Made by a program: the position numbers and the translations under genes
The notes under the pieces: generated by a model
The model's database searches: none
The model's input: the letters and a program-made list of their open reading frames with translations, nothing else
Told to the model about the DNA's origin: nothing
Origin: Pseudomonas sp.
GTDB lineage: Bacteria; Pseudomonadota; Gammaproteobacteria; Pseudomonadales; Pseudomonadaceae
Direction of reading: 5' to 3'
NCBI RefSeq assembly: GCF_030698175.1
Contig: NZ_JAUYNT010000040.1
Location: forward strand, 1-57,431
Length of the DNA: 57,431 nucleotides
Part shown: one piece after another, positions 31,534 through 40,036 of the stretch
Layout: the number at the start of each line of letters is the position of its first letter
Position numbering within the stretch: the stretch's first letter is position 1

Positions 31534-32205
31534 TCAGCAGGCTTTAGCGCTTAATGATGCGGGAAAATAAGACTCTGGCAGGATCTGCATAACCCCGAAT
31601 ACTTGCCGGTGGCGTAAGGCGTCGCTCATTCCATTGGAGATGGCTTGCACCTCAATGTGCTTATCTGCAACAAAGAAATAATCGGTATACCAGCCTCCAT
31701 CAGAGGGAGTGCCACCGGCGTCCAGTACCATCTTGAAACATTGGGATCTGGATCCACAGGTAAATGACCCTGTAAAACCGCATAGCTTCCCGGCAAGGCT
31801 CACCGGCTCGGTCGGAGTGTTGAAAATTAAAGGGTAAAGGTCGCCGAATAGCGTCAGCGGTGTTATCAGTTGATAGGGCCAGTCATCAAACGGCTCGTCG
31901 TTTGAATACGTAGCAGCAATGAAAACCAATAGGTCGTGCTCAGCTTCACTTGTCCACCCGCCCGGCTCGAGAGCGCTACGCAGTGCTTTAAACAGCGCGT
32001 TGTTTGGGAAAATGGAAGCGATGTGTTGGTTTAACTTTAGGAAGGCATCTAGTTGCTTTGCCCTTTCAAGGGTAATTGCGCCATCTGAAATTTTAGAGAT
32101 GGCTACAGCTTTCATCGGCTCGAAAATATTGGCAGGCCGTTCCCATCCGTAGCGCTCCCGAACAGCGTGTTTGATAAGTGTTTTATCTGGTTTGGTTGAT
32201 GACAT
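31534..32205 (-). CDS. Moron-type gene, 223 aa, opposite to the tail genes
   Basis: A soluble protein beginning MSSTKPDKTLIKHAVRERYG, with lower GC and more AT-rich codons than neighbouring tail genes. It is read against the late operon, with a hairpin after it, so it is an independent unit of the moron kind, probably expressed in the lysogen. Sequence gives no family: a helical N-half and a strand-rich C-half with three Cys. A phage-defence or host-modifying role is possible from context only. Confidence 0.65.
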   Translation of the reverse strand: MSSTKPDKTLIKHAVRERYGWERPANIFEPMKAVAISKISDGAITLERAKQLDAFLKLNQHIASIFPNNALFKALRSALEPGGWTSEAEHDLLVFIAATYSNDEPFDDWPYQLITPLTLFGDLYPLIFNTPTEPVSLAGKLCGFTGSFTCGSRSQCFKMVLDAGGTPSDGGWYTDYFFVADKHIEVQAISNGMSDALRHRQVFGVMQILPESYFPASLSAKAC

Positions 32206-32262
32206 GGTTGCCCCTTGGCTTATAGGTTAAATTCCCTTCTGTTAATAATTGGAGGGAGCCTT

Positions 32263-32598
32263 ATGCAGTGTCCGAAGTGTGATTACGAGCCGAGCTTGGC
32301 GGAAATTCAACGGAGTCCTAGTGATTGCGTTAGCTGTGGAATTAACTATGACGGGTATGCGCGCGCTGATGCTGAAGAGCAGCTGCGCGAGCAAGGCAGA
32401 GCCGAAGCCAGGGAGGAAAGCCGCATATCCATGGCATTAAAAGCGCGAACCGCTCAGCCTGTCGTAGTCGTTGATGTAGAAATGCCGTTCGGCTCGATGG
32501 TGCGCCTTATGGTCATGTGGGCGCTTGCGGCAATACCGGCGGCAATCATACTGGCGATCCTGTTTTGGGGTTTCCTCAGCATAATCAAACTGCTGTAG
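32263..32598 (+). CDS. Zinc-ribbon membrane protein, moron-type
   Basis: A 111-residue protein. The N-terminal CPKCDYEPSLAEIQ ... CVSCGINYDGYA holds two CxxC pairs that form a zinc ribbon. A charged linker and one C-terminal membrane helix (LAAIPAAIILAILFWGF) follow. GGAGGG precedes the start at 32263. It is divergent from the 223-aa gene and bounded by a terminator, so the two make an inserted moron pair. Function unknown. Confidence 0.7.
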   Translation: MQCPKCDYEPSLAEIQRSPSDCVSCGINYDGYARADAEEQLREQGRAEAREESRISMALKARTAQPVVVVDVEMPFGSMVRLMVMWALAAIPAAIILAILFWGFLSIIKLL

Positions 32599-32617
32599 TC
32601 AGCCATTAATTCATCAC

Positions 32618-32640
32618 AAACCCGCCCCGGCGGGTTTTTT
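32618..32640 (+). terminator. Terminator after the zinc-ribbon gene
   Basis: AACCCGCC-CC-GGCGGGTT followed by TTTT. It closes the moron pair before the tail chaperone gene. Confidence 0.7.
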
Positions 32641-32657
32641 ATTACCTGGAGAAATGT

Positions 32658-32969
32658 ATGCAAACAACCAACACCCGCGAAGTGATGGCGGGCGAGCAGC
32701 CAGTAATTTGCCGCGAGCTGACAGTGTTGCAAGTTCGCGACTGGATTGAGGCTGCCGCGCAAGAGAGCGATGTTGATTTGGTTGCTGAGGTGCTGTTCCC
32801 AACTTGTTCACTTTCCAGCCTCAAGCGCATGACCGATCTAACCGATGAGCGAATCAACAAGCTACGCCCCTCTCAGGTTAATGCCGTGATCGACGTTTGC
32901 CGGGAGCTGAACCCTGATTTTTTTGCGTTGCTGGGTCGGCTGAGCACGAAGCCCCGGCCCGCGCTTTAG
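32658..32969 (+). CDS. Tail assembly chaperone, gpG-like
   Basis: A 103-residue protein (EQPVICRELTVLQVRDWIEA) in the position of lambda gpG, ahead of the tape measure gene. It coats the tape measure during tail assembly. It contains a T7 slippery run at 32918-32924, where a fraction of ribosomes should shift to make the longer product. Confidence 0.8.
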   Translation: MQTTNTREVMAGEQPVICRELTVLQVRDWIEAAAQESDVDLVAEVLFPTCSLSSLKRMTDLTDERINKLRPSQVNAVIDVCRELNPDFFALLGRLSTKPRPAL

Positions 32970-33079
32970 CCAATCTGGACGACACGCTTAATTCATTGGT
33001 GCGTATTGGCCATGTGAATGCGCCTTTTTACCCGTGGTCGTACTACCTCGCCGCCATCAAGTCGGCCTCGAAAAAGTGA
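32658..33079 (+). CDS. gpGT-like chaperone made by -1 frameshift
   Basis: At 32918-32924 the run TTTTTTT is read as T-TTT-TTT in frame 0. A -1 slip there opens a further 52 codons, ending FYPWSYYLAAIKSASKK at the stop 33077-33079, 7 bp before the tape measure start. The extension has the composition of gpT parts in lambda-like phages. The fusion binds the tape measure and tube protein. The shift site is seen in sequence; its use is inferred from the family. Confidence 0.75.
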
Positions 33080-33086
33080 GCCCTAA

Positions 33087-36000
33087 ATGAGTGAAGTAGA
33101 GCTGCGGCTTACAGCCAACTTGGACGACGCGACCAGAGAGGTTGCAGGCTTTCGCAAGGAATACGCAGAGCTGGTCAAGGCGGTGGAAAAGCCGTTGCGG
33201 CAGGTCAATGCTTTTCGTGAGTTAGAGAGCAGTCTTGAATCTACTAGTCGTGAGATACGTGCAGCCAAGGATAATATTCGCGGCCTGGCGGCCGGGTTGG
33301 CAAGTGCTGCTATCCCGACCAAGCAAATGCAAGCCGACTACCGCAACGCCACTAATGAACTGCATCGGCTAGAACGGCAGGAGTCTATGCAGATTGCTCG
33401 GTTGCGTGAGCAGCAAGCTGAGCTTAAAAAGTCGGGGGTAGATACCCGCAACCTAGCTACCGAGCAGCGCCGCTTAAGTCAGGAATATAACGCCAAGCTA
33501 GGCGCGGGGCGGGATGATGCCGCGCTAACCACTGCGAAAAAGTCTTTAGGTGTTGGGCAGATTGAGCAGTCTCAGGCGGAGCTGGTAAAGCTGCGCCAGC
33601 AATATCGATTGGTAGGCGCTGACGGCAGTCTTTCTGCCAAGCAGCGGGCCGAGGCAGAGTCTGCATATCGCAAGCGCGTCTCGGAGTCGCTGGCGTGGCT
33701 GCGCGCTTTGAGAGCGGCAGCCGCACAGCAAACCAGCCAGTCCGAGCAAGCCGCTGCTGCAGAACGTGGCCACGCTGCCGCAGCAGCAACCAGCATTCGC
33801 GCTCGAGCAGCGGCTTTGGCCCAGCTCGCCCGCGAACAGCGCCTAGCCAATCTCGCTGCCGCCAAAAGCAATCTGGGGATTACGCAGGCGCGCTCGGCTG
33901 GCGAGGCAATTAAGCAGTTAACGCGCGATTACCAGCTACTGCGTGCCAGTGGCAACCTGACCGGCAAGGAGCTGGCAATTGCCCAGCAACAGCTAAAAAC
34001 CAAGATCAACGAAACCCGTAAGTCATTACGCGAGCTTGCGGGTGAGCAGCAAAAGGCCCGTTCCGGCTCTGGCGGTATTGGTGCTGCGGTGGGTGCTGCG
34101 GGTGCGGGTTACGCGGCCATCGAGGGTTTGCGCGCGTATGTGCAAATCACCGACTCCGCCAAGAAGATGAAAGCCCAGCTGCTGTTGGCTACCGGCTCTC
34201 AGAAGGAGTTCAACACGGCGCAGGCAGATACTTACCGGATCGCCCAAGATACTCGCGCCCCGCTTGCGGATGTGGTCACGCTTTATGCGCGCCTAACGCC
34301 AGCTCTGCGCGCCATTGGACGTGGTCAGGGCGACGTTGCCGGCGTTACTGACGCCCTGACTAAGTCTCTGCGAATTAGCGGTGCCACAAGCGAAGAAACC
34401 TCCTCCGCGCTTACCCAGTTCGCGCAATCGCTCTCTTCTGGCGTGCTTCGTGGCGAAGAATTTAACGCCGTGGCCGAGTCAGCGCCTCGTTTAATGCAGG
34501 CTATGGCTGATGGCTTGGGTGTGTCGGTTGGCGCACTGCGCGGTATGGCGGCCGACGGCAAGCTAACAGCTGATGTAATCACTGATCTGGCGCTTAAGGC
34601 TCTGCCGCAACTCACTGCTGAGGCGGCAAAGCTGCCGGACACGGTAGAGGGAGCCTTTACCCGGCTACAAAACGACGCCAGCAAAGCGTTTGGTGGCGGC
34701 GATACGTCAGGCCTGATTAAAGCAGTTGATGAACTTCGCAAGCTGTTAACCGATCCCGCCATTACTCAAGGGCTGACCAGCATCGCCGAGGGGCTGATAA
34801 AACTAACGGGCTGGGCCGCCATCTCTGCCGCTGCTGTTGGTGATCTTGGTAAGACGATTGGCTATGAGGCCGCTAACATAACCGGAAATCTGGCAGAGCT
34901 TGACCGCGCAGAAGAGCAAATTAAGCGATTTCAGGCAGCAATCAACGGAGTTGGGTTGGCCGACCTGATGTATAGCGATGCTGAGCTTGGCACCCATCTA
35001 GAGGCGTGGAAGAAGTATCGCCGCGACCTGCTCGAAGAGCAGACAGGCATGACTGAGGATGCCCGCAAGGCCGCCGAGGAAACTGCGACGCAGGTGAAGG
35101 CCGTAGATGATGCCCGCCGGCAAAGCTCTTTAGCGTTGGAAACGGCCTACATCGGCCACCTAAGCCGTCTGCGCGATCAGCAAGTCACGGCCAAAGAGGA
35201 GCAGCTAAAGAAAGAGGTGGCGGCAGAGCAGCGCGCAACGGCTGAAATCGACAAAATCCGCAAGGACCGCGTAGCAATTGAGCAGGAGTACGGGCAGGCC
35301 ATTGCCGAGCTTAAGGCGGGTGTCGGCGCCGGTGGGCCAAGTTACAGCACCGCGCAGGCGCTTAAAGTGGGCGCGCAACAGGCGCTGAAAAATGGCGACT
35401 TAGAAGGGGCCAAAGCGCAGGCAAAATCGGCGCTCAAGGTGCTGCAGGACTTGGCCGCTGCCGGTGAAAGCACCTATGGCTTTGAGGGGTTCGCAAGAAG
35501 CCTAGAAGCCATCGCGCTTGAGGCAAACAGCGCCGAAGAGGCGGTGGCAGTCAGTAAGCGTGAGTCAATACTGGCAGAAATCGAGCAAATAAAGCAGGCC
35601 ACTGCCGCGCTACAAAATCTGCCGATCACGCTCAACCTTCCCCCAGAAGAAGTTGAGCGCGTGAAAGCGCAACTGCAAGCGCTTGCAGGCACGCCAATCA
35701 TCATCCCGGTAATACTTGGTCCGACCCCTGAAATGCAGGCGATCGGCTTGCAACCAACTCAGGTCAGCTATCCAGACTTACCCGCTCTAGCAAGCGGCGG
35801 TCAGCTTCGCGGCCCCGGCACTGGAACCAGCGACAGTATTCTGATGTGGGGCTCCAACGGTGAGTTCATGCAGCCGGACGCGGCAGTGCGCTATTACGGC
35901 ACTGAGTTCATGGAAGACATCCGCCGCATGCGCCTGCCGAAGTTCGCCACCGGCGGCCCCATTGGCGGCGGTGCCATGCCGCGTGTTCCGTCGATGAGTC

Positions 36001-36161
36001 CAGGGCTTTCCGCGGCACTTGCGCCAGCCCAAGGCCGCGACCTTGGCCGCGTCTCGCTCAACATCGGCGGTGAGACCCATAGCCTGCTGGCCGACTCCGA
36101 CAGCTTCGCCCGCATCCTGCAGCTGGAAAGCATCAAGCGCGGCCGCACGCAAAAACGCTAA
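33087..36161 (+). CDS. Tape measure protein
   Basis: A 1024-residue protein that sets tail length. Residues 1-330 are long coiled coils. The tape-measure domain at about 360-520 (LRAYVQITDSAKKMKAQLLL, VTLYARLTPALRAIGRGQGD, SSALTQFAQSLSSGVLRGEE) is typical of siphoviruses. A further coiled coil lies at 700-880. At roughly 0.15 nm per residue the tail would be about 150 nm. Confidence 0.93.
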   Translation: MSEVELRLTANLDDATREVAGFRKEYAELVKAVEKPLRQVNAFRELESSLESTSREIRAAKDNIRGLAAGLASAAIPTKQMQADYRNATNELHRLERQESMQIARLREQQAELKKSGVDTRNLATEQRRLSQEYNAKLGAGRDDAALTTAKKSLGVGQIEQSQAELVKLRQQYRLVGADGSLSAKQRAEAESAYRKRVSESLAWLRALRAAAAQQTSQSEQAAAAERGHAAAAATSIRARAAALAQLAREQRLANLAAAKSNLGITQARSAGEAIKQLTRDYQLLRASGNLTGKELAIAQQQLKTKINETRKSLRELAGEQQKARSGSGGIGAAVGAAGAGYAAIEGLRAYVQITDSAKKMKAQLLLATGSQKEFNTAQADTYRIAQDTRAPLADVVTLYARLTPALRAIGRGQGDVAGVTDALTKSLRISGATSEETSSALTQFAQSLSSGVLRGEEFNAVAESAPRLMQAMADGLGVSVGALRGMAADGKLTADVITDLALKALPQLTAEAAKLPDTVEGAFTRLQNDASKAFGGGDTSGLIKAVDELRKLLTDPAITQGLTSIAEGLIKLTGWAAISAAAVGDLGKTIGYEAANITGNLAELDRAEEQIKRFQAAINGVGLADLMYSDAELGTHLEAWKKYRRDLLEEQTGMTEDARKAAEETATQVKAVDDARRQSSLALETAYIGHLSRLRDQQVTAKEEQLKKEVAAEQRATAEIDKIRKDRVAIEQEYGQAIAELKAGVGAGGPSYSTAQALKVGAQQALKNGDLEGAKAQAKSALKVLQDLAAAGESTYGFEGFARSLEAIALEANSAEEAVAVSKRESILAEIEQIKQATAALQNLPITLNLPPEEVERVKAQLQALAGTPIIIPVILGPTPEMQAIGLQPTQVSYPDLPALASGGQLRGPGTGTSDSILMWGSNGEFMQPDAAVRYYGTEFMEDIRRMRLPKFATGGPIGGGAMPRVPSMSPGLSAALAPAQGRDLGRVSLNIGGETHSLLADSDSFARILQLESIKRGRTQKR

Positions 36162-36190
36162 ACGTACCCACTACACCCGAGGATTCAGCC

Positions 36191-36772
36191 ATGCAGCCGG
36201 CACGCTTAGACCTGCGCATTGTGCAGGGCGCGACCCTGCGCAAACCGTTATTGCTGATGCAGCCGAGTTATGTGTATCGGCCCATCGGCGCGATTCAAAA
36301 AACCGCACCGCTACGCCTGACGGTACCGGCCCACGGCATGCCTGCCGCGTGGCCCTGCTGGATTGAGGGCGCTACAGGCTGGAGCGCGCTAAACCGCGAC
36401 AAGCAGCGCGAGCGATTTCGCATTGCGGCAGTCGTTGACGCCGACACGCTGGAATTTAACGACCTCAACGGCGCGGTGCAAAACGCCAGCGGCGGCCATT
36501 TGGTCTACCAGGCTCCGGTTGATTTGACTGGCGCGAGCGCGCGTTTGCATATCCGCGATGCGGTCGGCGCGTTGCTGCTGGCGCTGACCCTCGGCAGCGG
36601 CCTTGAGATTGCCGGTCCCGGTCGCCTGCTGCTGACGCTCAGCGCCGCGCAGACCGCCGCCATTACCTGGCTCAAGGGCGTCTATGACCTTGAGCTGACC
36701 ATGAGCGACGGCAGTGTTGATCGCTGGGCCGAAGGTGAGGTGGTAGTCAGCTTGGAGCAAACCCATGACTGA
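36191..36772 (+). CDS. Tail tip protein, 193 aa
   Basis: A beta-rich protein with N-terminal LDLRIVQGATLRKPLLLM and a repeat-like second half (ARLHIRDAVGALLLALTLGS, YDLELTMSDGSVDRWAEG), similar in style to BppU-like baseplate N-domains. It starts the tail-tip module after the tape measure. It overlaps the next gene by 8 bp. Confidence 0.6.
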   Translation: MQPARLDLRIVQGATLRKPLLLMQPSYVYRPIGAIQKTAPLRLTVPAHGMPAAWPCWIEGATGWSALNRDKQRERFRIAAVVDADTLEFNDLNGAVQNASGGHLVYQAPVDLTGASARLHIRDAVGALLLALTLGSGLEIAGPGRLLLTLSAAQTAAITWLKGVYDLELTMSDGSVDRWAEGEVVVSLEQTHD

Positions 36773-37076
36773 GTGCGCCGCGGCATTAGTTGCGGCTGAG
36801 GTGTTCGCGCTGGTGGTCGAGCCGCAGCAGGCGCCCGCTGTTCTGGTCGCAGTCGGCGAGCAGGGACCGGCGGGGGCATCCGCTGCGGCCTACCAGCACG
36901 ATCAACCCAGCCCGATGGCGGTATGGGTGATCAACCACAACCTCGGATACCGGCCTACTGTCTCGGTCTACACCGTCGGCGGCGTGCAGATGCTCGCGCA
37001 AATAATCCATGTCTCTATCAATCAAACGATGGCGGTTTTCGACCTGCCCACGTCCGGCTATGCCGCCTGCTCATAA
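36765..37076 (+). CDS. Small tail protein with collagen-like link and beta domain
   Basis: A 103-residue protein. A short GPAGAS link precedes a beta domain with VWVINHNLGYRPTVSVYTVG. A matching HNL pattern occurs at the end of the next protein (YVVTHNLNTRDVITELY), so the two share a domain type found in phage fibres. Likely part of the fibre or its adaptor. Confidence 0.6.
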   Translation: MTECAAALVAAEVFALVVEPQQAPAVLVAVGEQGPAGASAAAYQHDQPSPMAVWVINHNLGYRPTVSVYTVGGVQMLAQIIHVSINQTMAVFDLPTSGYAACS

Positions 37077-37088
37077 GGATCTAATCCC

Positions 37089-37880
37089 ATGCCAATCCCC
37101 GTAAACGCCTCGCTCGATTTTCAAAGTGCTACGCGCATCCTCAACCTGCCAGCGCCAGCCAGCGCTAACGAACCTGCGCGCCTGGCTGATCTTAATGCGG
37201 CGCTCGAAGGGCTGGCCTGGAAGGACAACTGCCGGGTGGCGGCGCAGGTCGACGTGACCCTGTCTGCGCCTGGGGCAATGATCGATGGCGCGGCCATGCT
37301 CGCTAACGACCGCGTGTTGCTGGGCAATCAAACCACCACCACCGAGCAAGGCATCTACATCTGGAACGGCGCAGCCATCCCGATGACCCGTGCGCTCGAT
37401 GCAAGCACCGCTGATGAGCTTGAAAGTGCGGTAGTGACCATTGATGAGGGGACTAGCGCGGGCGCGACCTATCGGCAAACTACCGTCGATTTTGTGCTCG
37501 GTACGGGCTCGCCGGTGTTTGTCTCCTTTGGCACGTCCGCGCCGGTGGCGAGCGAAACGGTTGCGGGCATCGTTGAGCTGGCGACCCAAGATGAAGCCGA
37601 TACGGGTGTCGATGATGTGCGCGCCATTACGTCGCTCAAGTTGGCGAATTGGAGCGGCAGAGCCAAGCGCGGCGCGGTCACCCTCGGCGACGGCGCAGCG
37701 ACCAGCTATGTGGTGACGCACAACCTCAATACCCGCGACGTTATTACCGAGCTGTACCGTAACAGCGGTAATTATGATGAGGGGCTAATCGAGATACAGC
37801 ACAACAGTCTCAATAGCGTAACTGTGATTTTTGCTGCGGCCCCGGCGCTCAATAGTTGGCGGCTTGTGGTGCTCGGCTGA
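37089..37880 (+). CDS. Tail fibre protein
   Basis: A 263-residue protein. The N-terminal region (LDFQSATRILNLPAPASANE, WKDNCRVAAQVDVTLSAPGA) attaches fibres in many phages. The middle has ETVAGIVELATQDEADTGVD, a repeat typical of tail fibres. The C-terminal domain contains the HNL motif. It overlaps the next gene (TGATG). Confidence 0.75.
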   Translation: MPIPVNASLDFQSATRILNLPAPASANEPARLADLNAALEGLAWKDNCRVAAQVDVTLSAPGAMIDGAAMLANDRVLLGNQTTTTEQGIYIWNGAAIPMTRALDASTADELESAVVTIDEGTSAGATYRQTTVDFVLGTGSPVFVSFGTSAPVASETVAGIVELATQDEADTGVDDVRAITSLKLANWSGRAKRGAVTLGDGAATSYVVTHNLNTRDVITELYRNSGNYDEGLIEIQHNSLNSVTVIFAAAPALNSWRLVVLG

Positions 37881-38470
37881 TGGCTATTGATGCGCTAAGC
37901 GATATAAATAAAGGCTCCAGTTCTGCCTTTTCGCGCGTTTTATATCCTATTACTGAGGCATCACTAGACAGCGTTGCATTGGTTACCGATTTTTATTATG
38001 TGACTGTTACCGGTTTGGGTGCTGCACCCATACAAGAAAATGGTTATCTGATTTATATGGATGTAGCCGGCAGCGGTTATATGAGCCGGATATATATCGC
38101 CACCCCGTCCGGCAATGTGTACTCGCAAATTAAAGTGGCGGGGTTTTGGCAGCCATGGACGCGGCTTAATAATCAAACTAACCGCGTCACGCAGTTGTTT
38201 GATTTCGGCGACAGTGGCGGGGAGGGCTGGGGCGCGCCGCAAATAATGACGGTGGCCGCCCCATGGGTAGCGGCAAATTCGCTATTGACCGTTGTGGGTA
38301 TCGAGGCGGTCGCGCCCAACGACCAAGAAGAAATCGCGGGCCAAGAGCTTGAGGCTTCAGCGGTGGGCGAGATCGTGCCGGGAGTCTCCTTCACGCTGAC
38401 CTTGCGCAGCCGCGCCGAGGAAGGTTTTGGCCAATTTAATGTAACCGTACAGGGGTTTAATCCAACATGA
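37880..38470 (+). CDS. Tail fibre with pyocin-knob-like domain
   Basis: A 196-residue protein. Residues 30-105 resemble the pyocin knob (SLDSVALVTDFYYVTVTGLG, VAGFWQPWTRLNNQ), a fold that binds host surface sugars. A beta-rich C-terminus follows. The start at 37880 overlaps the previous stop. Together with the preceding gene it probably forms the receptor-binding fibre. No DGR variable repeat is present in it. Confidence 0.7.
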   Translation: MAIDALSDINKGSSSAFSRVLYPITEASLDSVALVTDFYYVTVTGLGAAPIQENGYLIYMDVAGSGYMSRIYIATPSGNVYSQIKVAGFWQPWTRLNNQTNRVTQLFDFGDSGGEGWGAPQIMTVAAPWVAANSLLTVVGIEAVAPNDQEEIAGQELEASAVGEIVPGVSFTLTLRSRAEEGFGQFNVTVQGFNPT

Positions 38471-39018
38471 GATTAATCGATGCGCTAGGCGCCATCATGG
38501 GCACTATCAAGGCCGCCTCAGTGGCGGCCGTAGCGGCAGACACGGCGGTGGTGGTGGCTATCAGCCCTAACAATGTGCTGCGCGCAGGCGACGGCACCAG
38601 CGTAGCGAAAGTGCAGCTGGCATCAGTGCGCCCTGCGCTGGCCGACCTGTCGCAAACCGTGTCGCTGTCGGGCAACCTGGGGATCACCACCACGTTGACG
38701 CACAACAGTGCCGCCACCACCAACGCCACCATCGTGAAAGCTTCGGCGGGCACGATGGTCAGCCTGAACGCCTCCAACATCGGCGCGGCATCGGCGGCCC
38801 TAAAGCTGCACAACAAGGCATCGCCGCCCACTGTTGGCACAGACGTGCCCGTGCTCACCATTATCATCCCCCCAGGCGCCACTGTAAGTCTGGACTTCGG
38901 GGTGCTCGGCCGAGTGTTTACCACCGGCATTGCTTTCGCCATCACTAACCTGGCTGCCGACTCAGATGCCACGGCAATCGCCGCAGGCCAAGTTAAGTTG
39001 TTCGGCTCTTACGCCTAA
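38467..39018 (+). CDS. Phage structural protein, 183 aa
   Basis: A beta-rich, Thr/Ala-rich protein (MRLIDALGAIMGTIKAASVA) with no charged clusters, typical of fibre or tip domains. Overlaps the knob gene by 4 bp. No family recognised. Confidence 0.55.
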   Translation: MRLIDALGAIMGTIKAASVAAVAADTAVVVAISPNNVLRAGDGTSVAKVQLASVRPALADLSQTVSLSGNLGITTTLTHNSAATTNATIVKASAGTMVSLNASNIGAASAALKLHNKASPPTVGTDVPVLTIIIPPGATVSLDFGVLGRVFTTGIAFAITNLAADSDATAIAAGQVKLFGSYA

Positions 39019-39027
39019 GGGGTGGTT

Positions 39028-39477
39028 ATGGCGATCATCAACACGCAGAAAGTCGGCGTAGACGAGGCCCTTACCGCCGCCGGCCTTAGCCTATGGCAGC
39101 AGGACGGGGAGTGGGTAACCACCGAGGGCGACGAAGCACGGGTGCAGGCCTTTCTGGATGCCTATATCGCGCCTCTGCCGGTGGAGTTGGTGGCCATTAA
39201 TAGCCGCGCGTCCGCCCTGCTGGCCGTGGTGAAGTTTGGAATACCACAGGATGAAATTGACAGCTGGCCCAAGCAGGAGCAAGAGGCCCGCGCCGGTGGC
39301 GGCCCGCTAACCGATGCGCTGGCCGCCAAGCGCGGGATAGCCCCGCCACTGCTGCGGGCCAAGATCATTGCTAAGGCCGATGCCTATGCCGTCTACAGCG
39401 GCGACATTATCGGCACTCGGCAAGCCCTAGAAGATCGCCTGCTGGCCGGCGATTTGTCTGCCGCCTGGCCGGACTGA
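39028..39477 (+). CDS. Possible tail fibre assembly protein, 149 aa
   Basis: A helical protein (AIINTQKVGVDEALTAAGLS) with the segment RASALLAVVKFGIPQDEIDS and a Lys/Glu-rich C-half. Start at 39028 has AAGGGG upstream; a GTG at 39022 is less likely. Position after fibre genes suggests an assembly factor; not proven. Confidence 0.5.
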   Translation: MAIINTQKVGVDEALTAAGLSLWQQDGEWVTTEGDEARVQAFLDAYIAPLPVELVAINSRASALLAVVKFGIPQDEIDSWPKQEQEARAGGGPLTDALAAKRGIAPPLLRAKIIAKADAYAVYSGDIIGTRQALEDRLLAGDLSAAWPD

Positions 39478-39495
39478 TAGCCCGTAATAACCTGC

Positions 39496-39517
39496 GCCCA
39501 CTTCGGTGGGCTTTTTA
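39496..39517 (+). terminator. Terminator after the fibre genes
   Basis: GCCCAC-TTCG-GTGGGC followed by TTTTTA. Confidence 0.65.
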
Positions 39518-39532
39518 TTGCCCGGAGTATTT

Positions 39533-40036
39533 ATGGTCAACGTAACTTTGGGCGGCCTGCCTATCGTCCTGCACGCCGGTGCGGCGGACCAATCGGACTC
39601 GCCGCTGCTGGGTGAGGCCGTGGTGCGCATGAGCGCTGGCGCCGGCGTCAAGATGAGCCACTGGAGCAAGGCCGCCGGCAGCATCAGCTTGGCCGGCTGG
39701 ATGCCGCCCGGTCTCGATGGCTTGGACTACAGCCAGCCGTTGGTGCTGTGTCTCACTGCGCAAGAGTGCATGGTCGATGTCGGCCTGGTGTTTGCACTGA
39801 CCAGCATGCCGCGCCCGGATGTTGCGCCCTGGGCGCAGGCCTTGATCGGTAGCGACTGGGTGCGCGCGGCCTGCGCTTATGCCGCCGGCGTGGCCACCGT
39901 CAGCGCCGTGCCTGGCGCCACGCTGTACATGGTGCAGTGGATGCCGACCTATTCAGTTTTTGCCAGCAAACCGCCGAAAAGCACCAGTACCAGTACCGGC
40001 AGTTTCGGCACCGAGATTGTTTGGGAGGAGGTCTGA
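39533..40036 (+). CDS. Tail tip protein, 167 aa
   Basis: A beta-rich protein (VNVTLGGLPIVLHAGAADQS) with a Ser/Thr-rich C-terminus. GGAG precedes the start at 39533. It overlaps the next large tip gene (TGATG), suggesting they work together. Family not recognised. Confidence 0.55.
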   Translation: MVNVTLGGLPIVLHAGAADQSDSPLLGEAVVRMSAGAGVKMSHWSKAAGSISLAGWMPPGLDGLDYSQPLVLCLTAQECMVDVGLVFALTSMPRPDVAPWAQALIGSDWVRAACAYAAGVATVSAVPGATLYMVQWMPTYSVFASKPPKSTSTSTGSFGTEIVWEEV

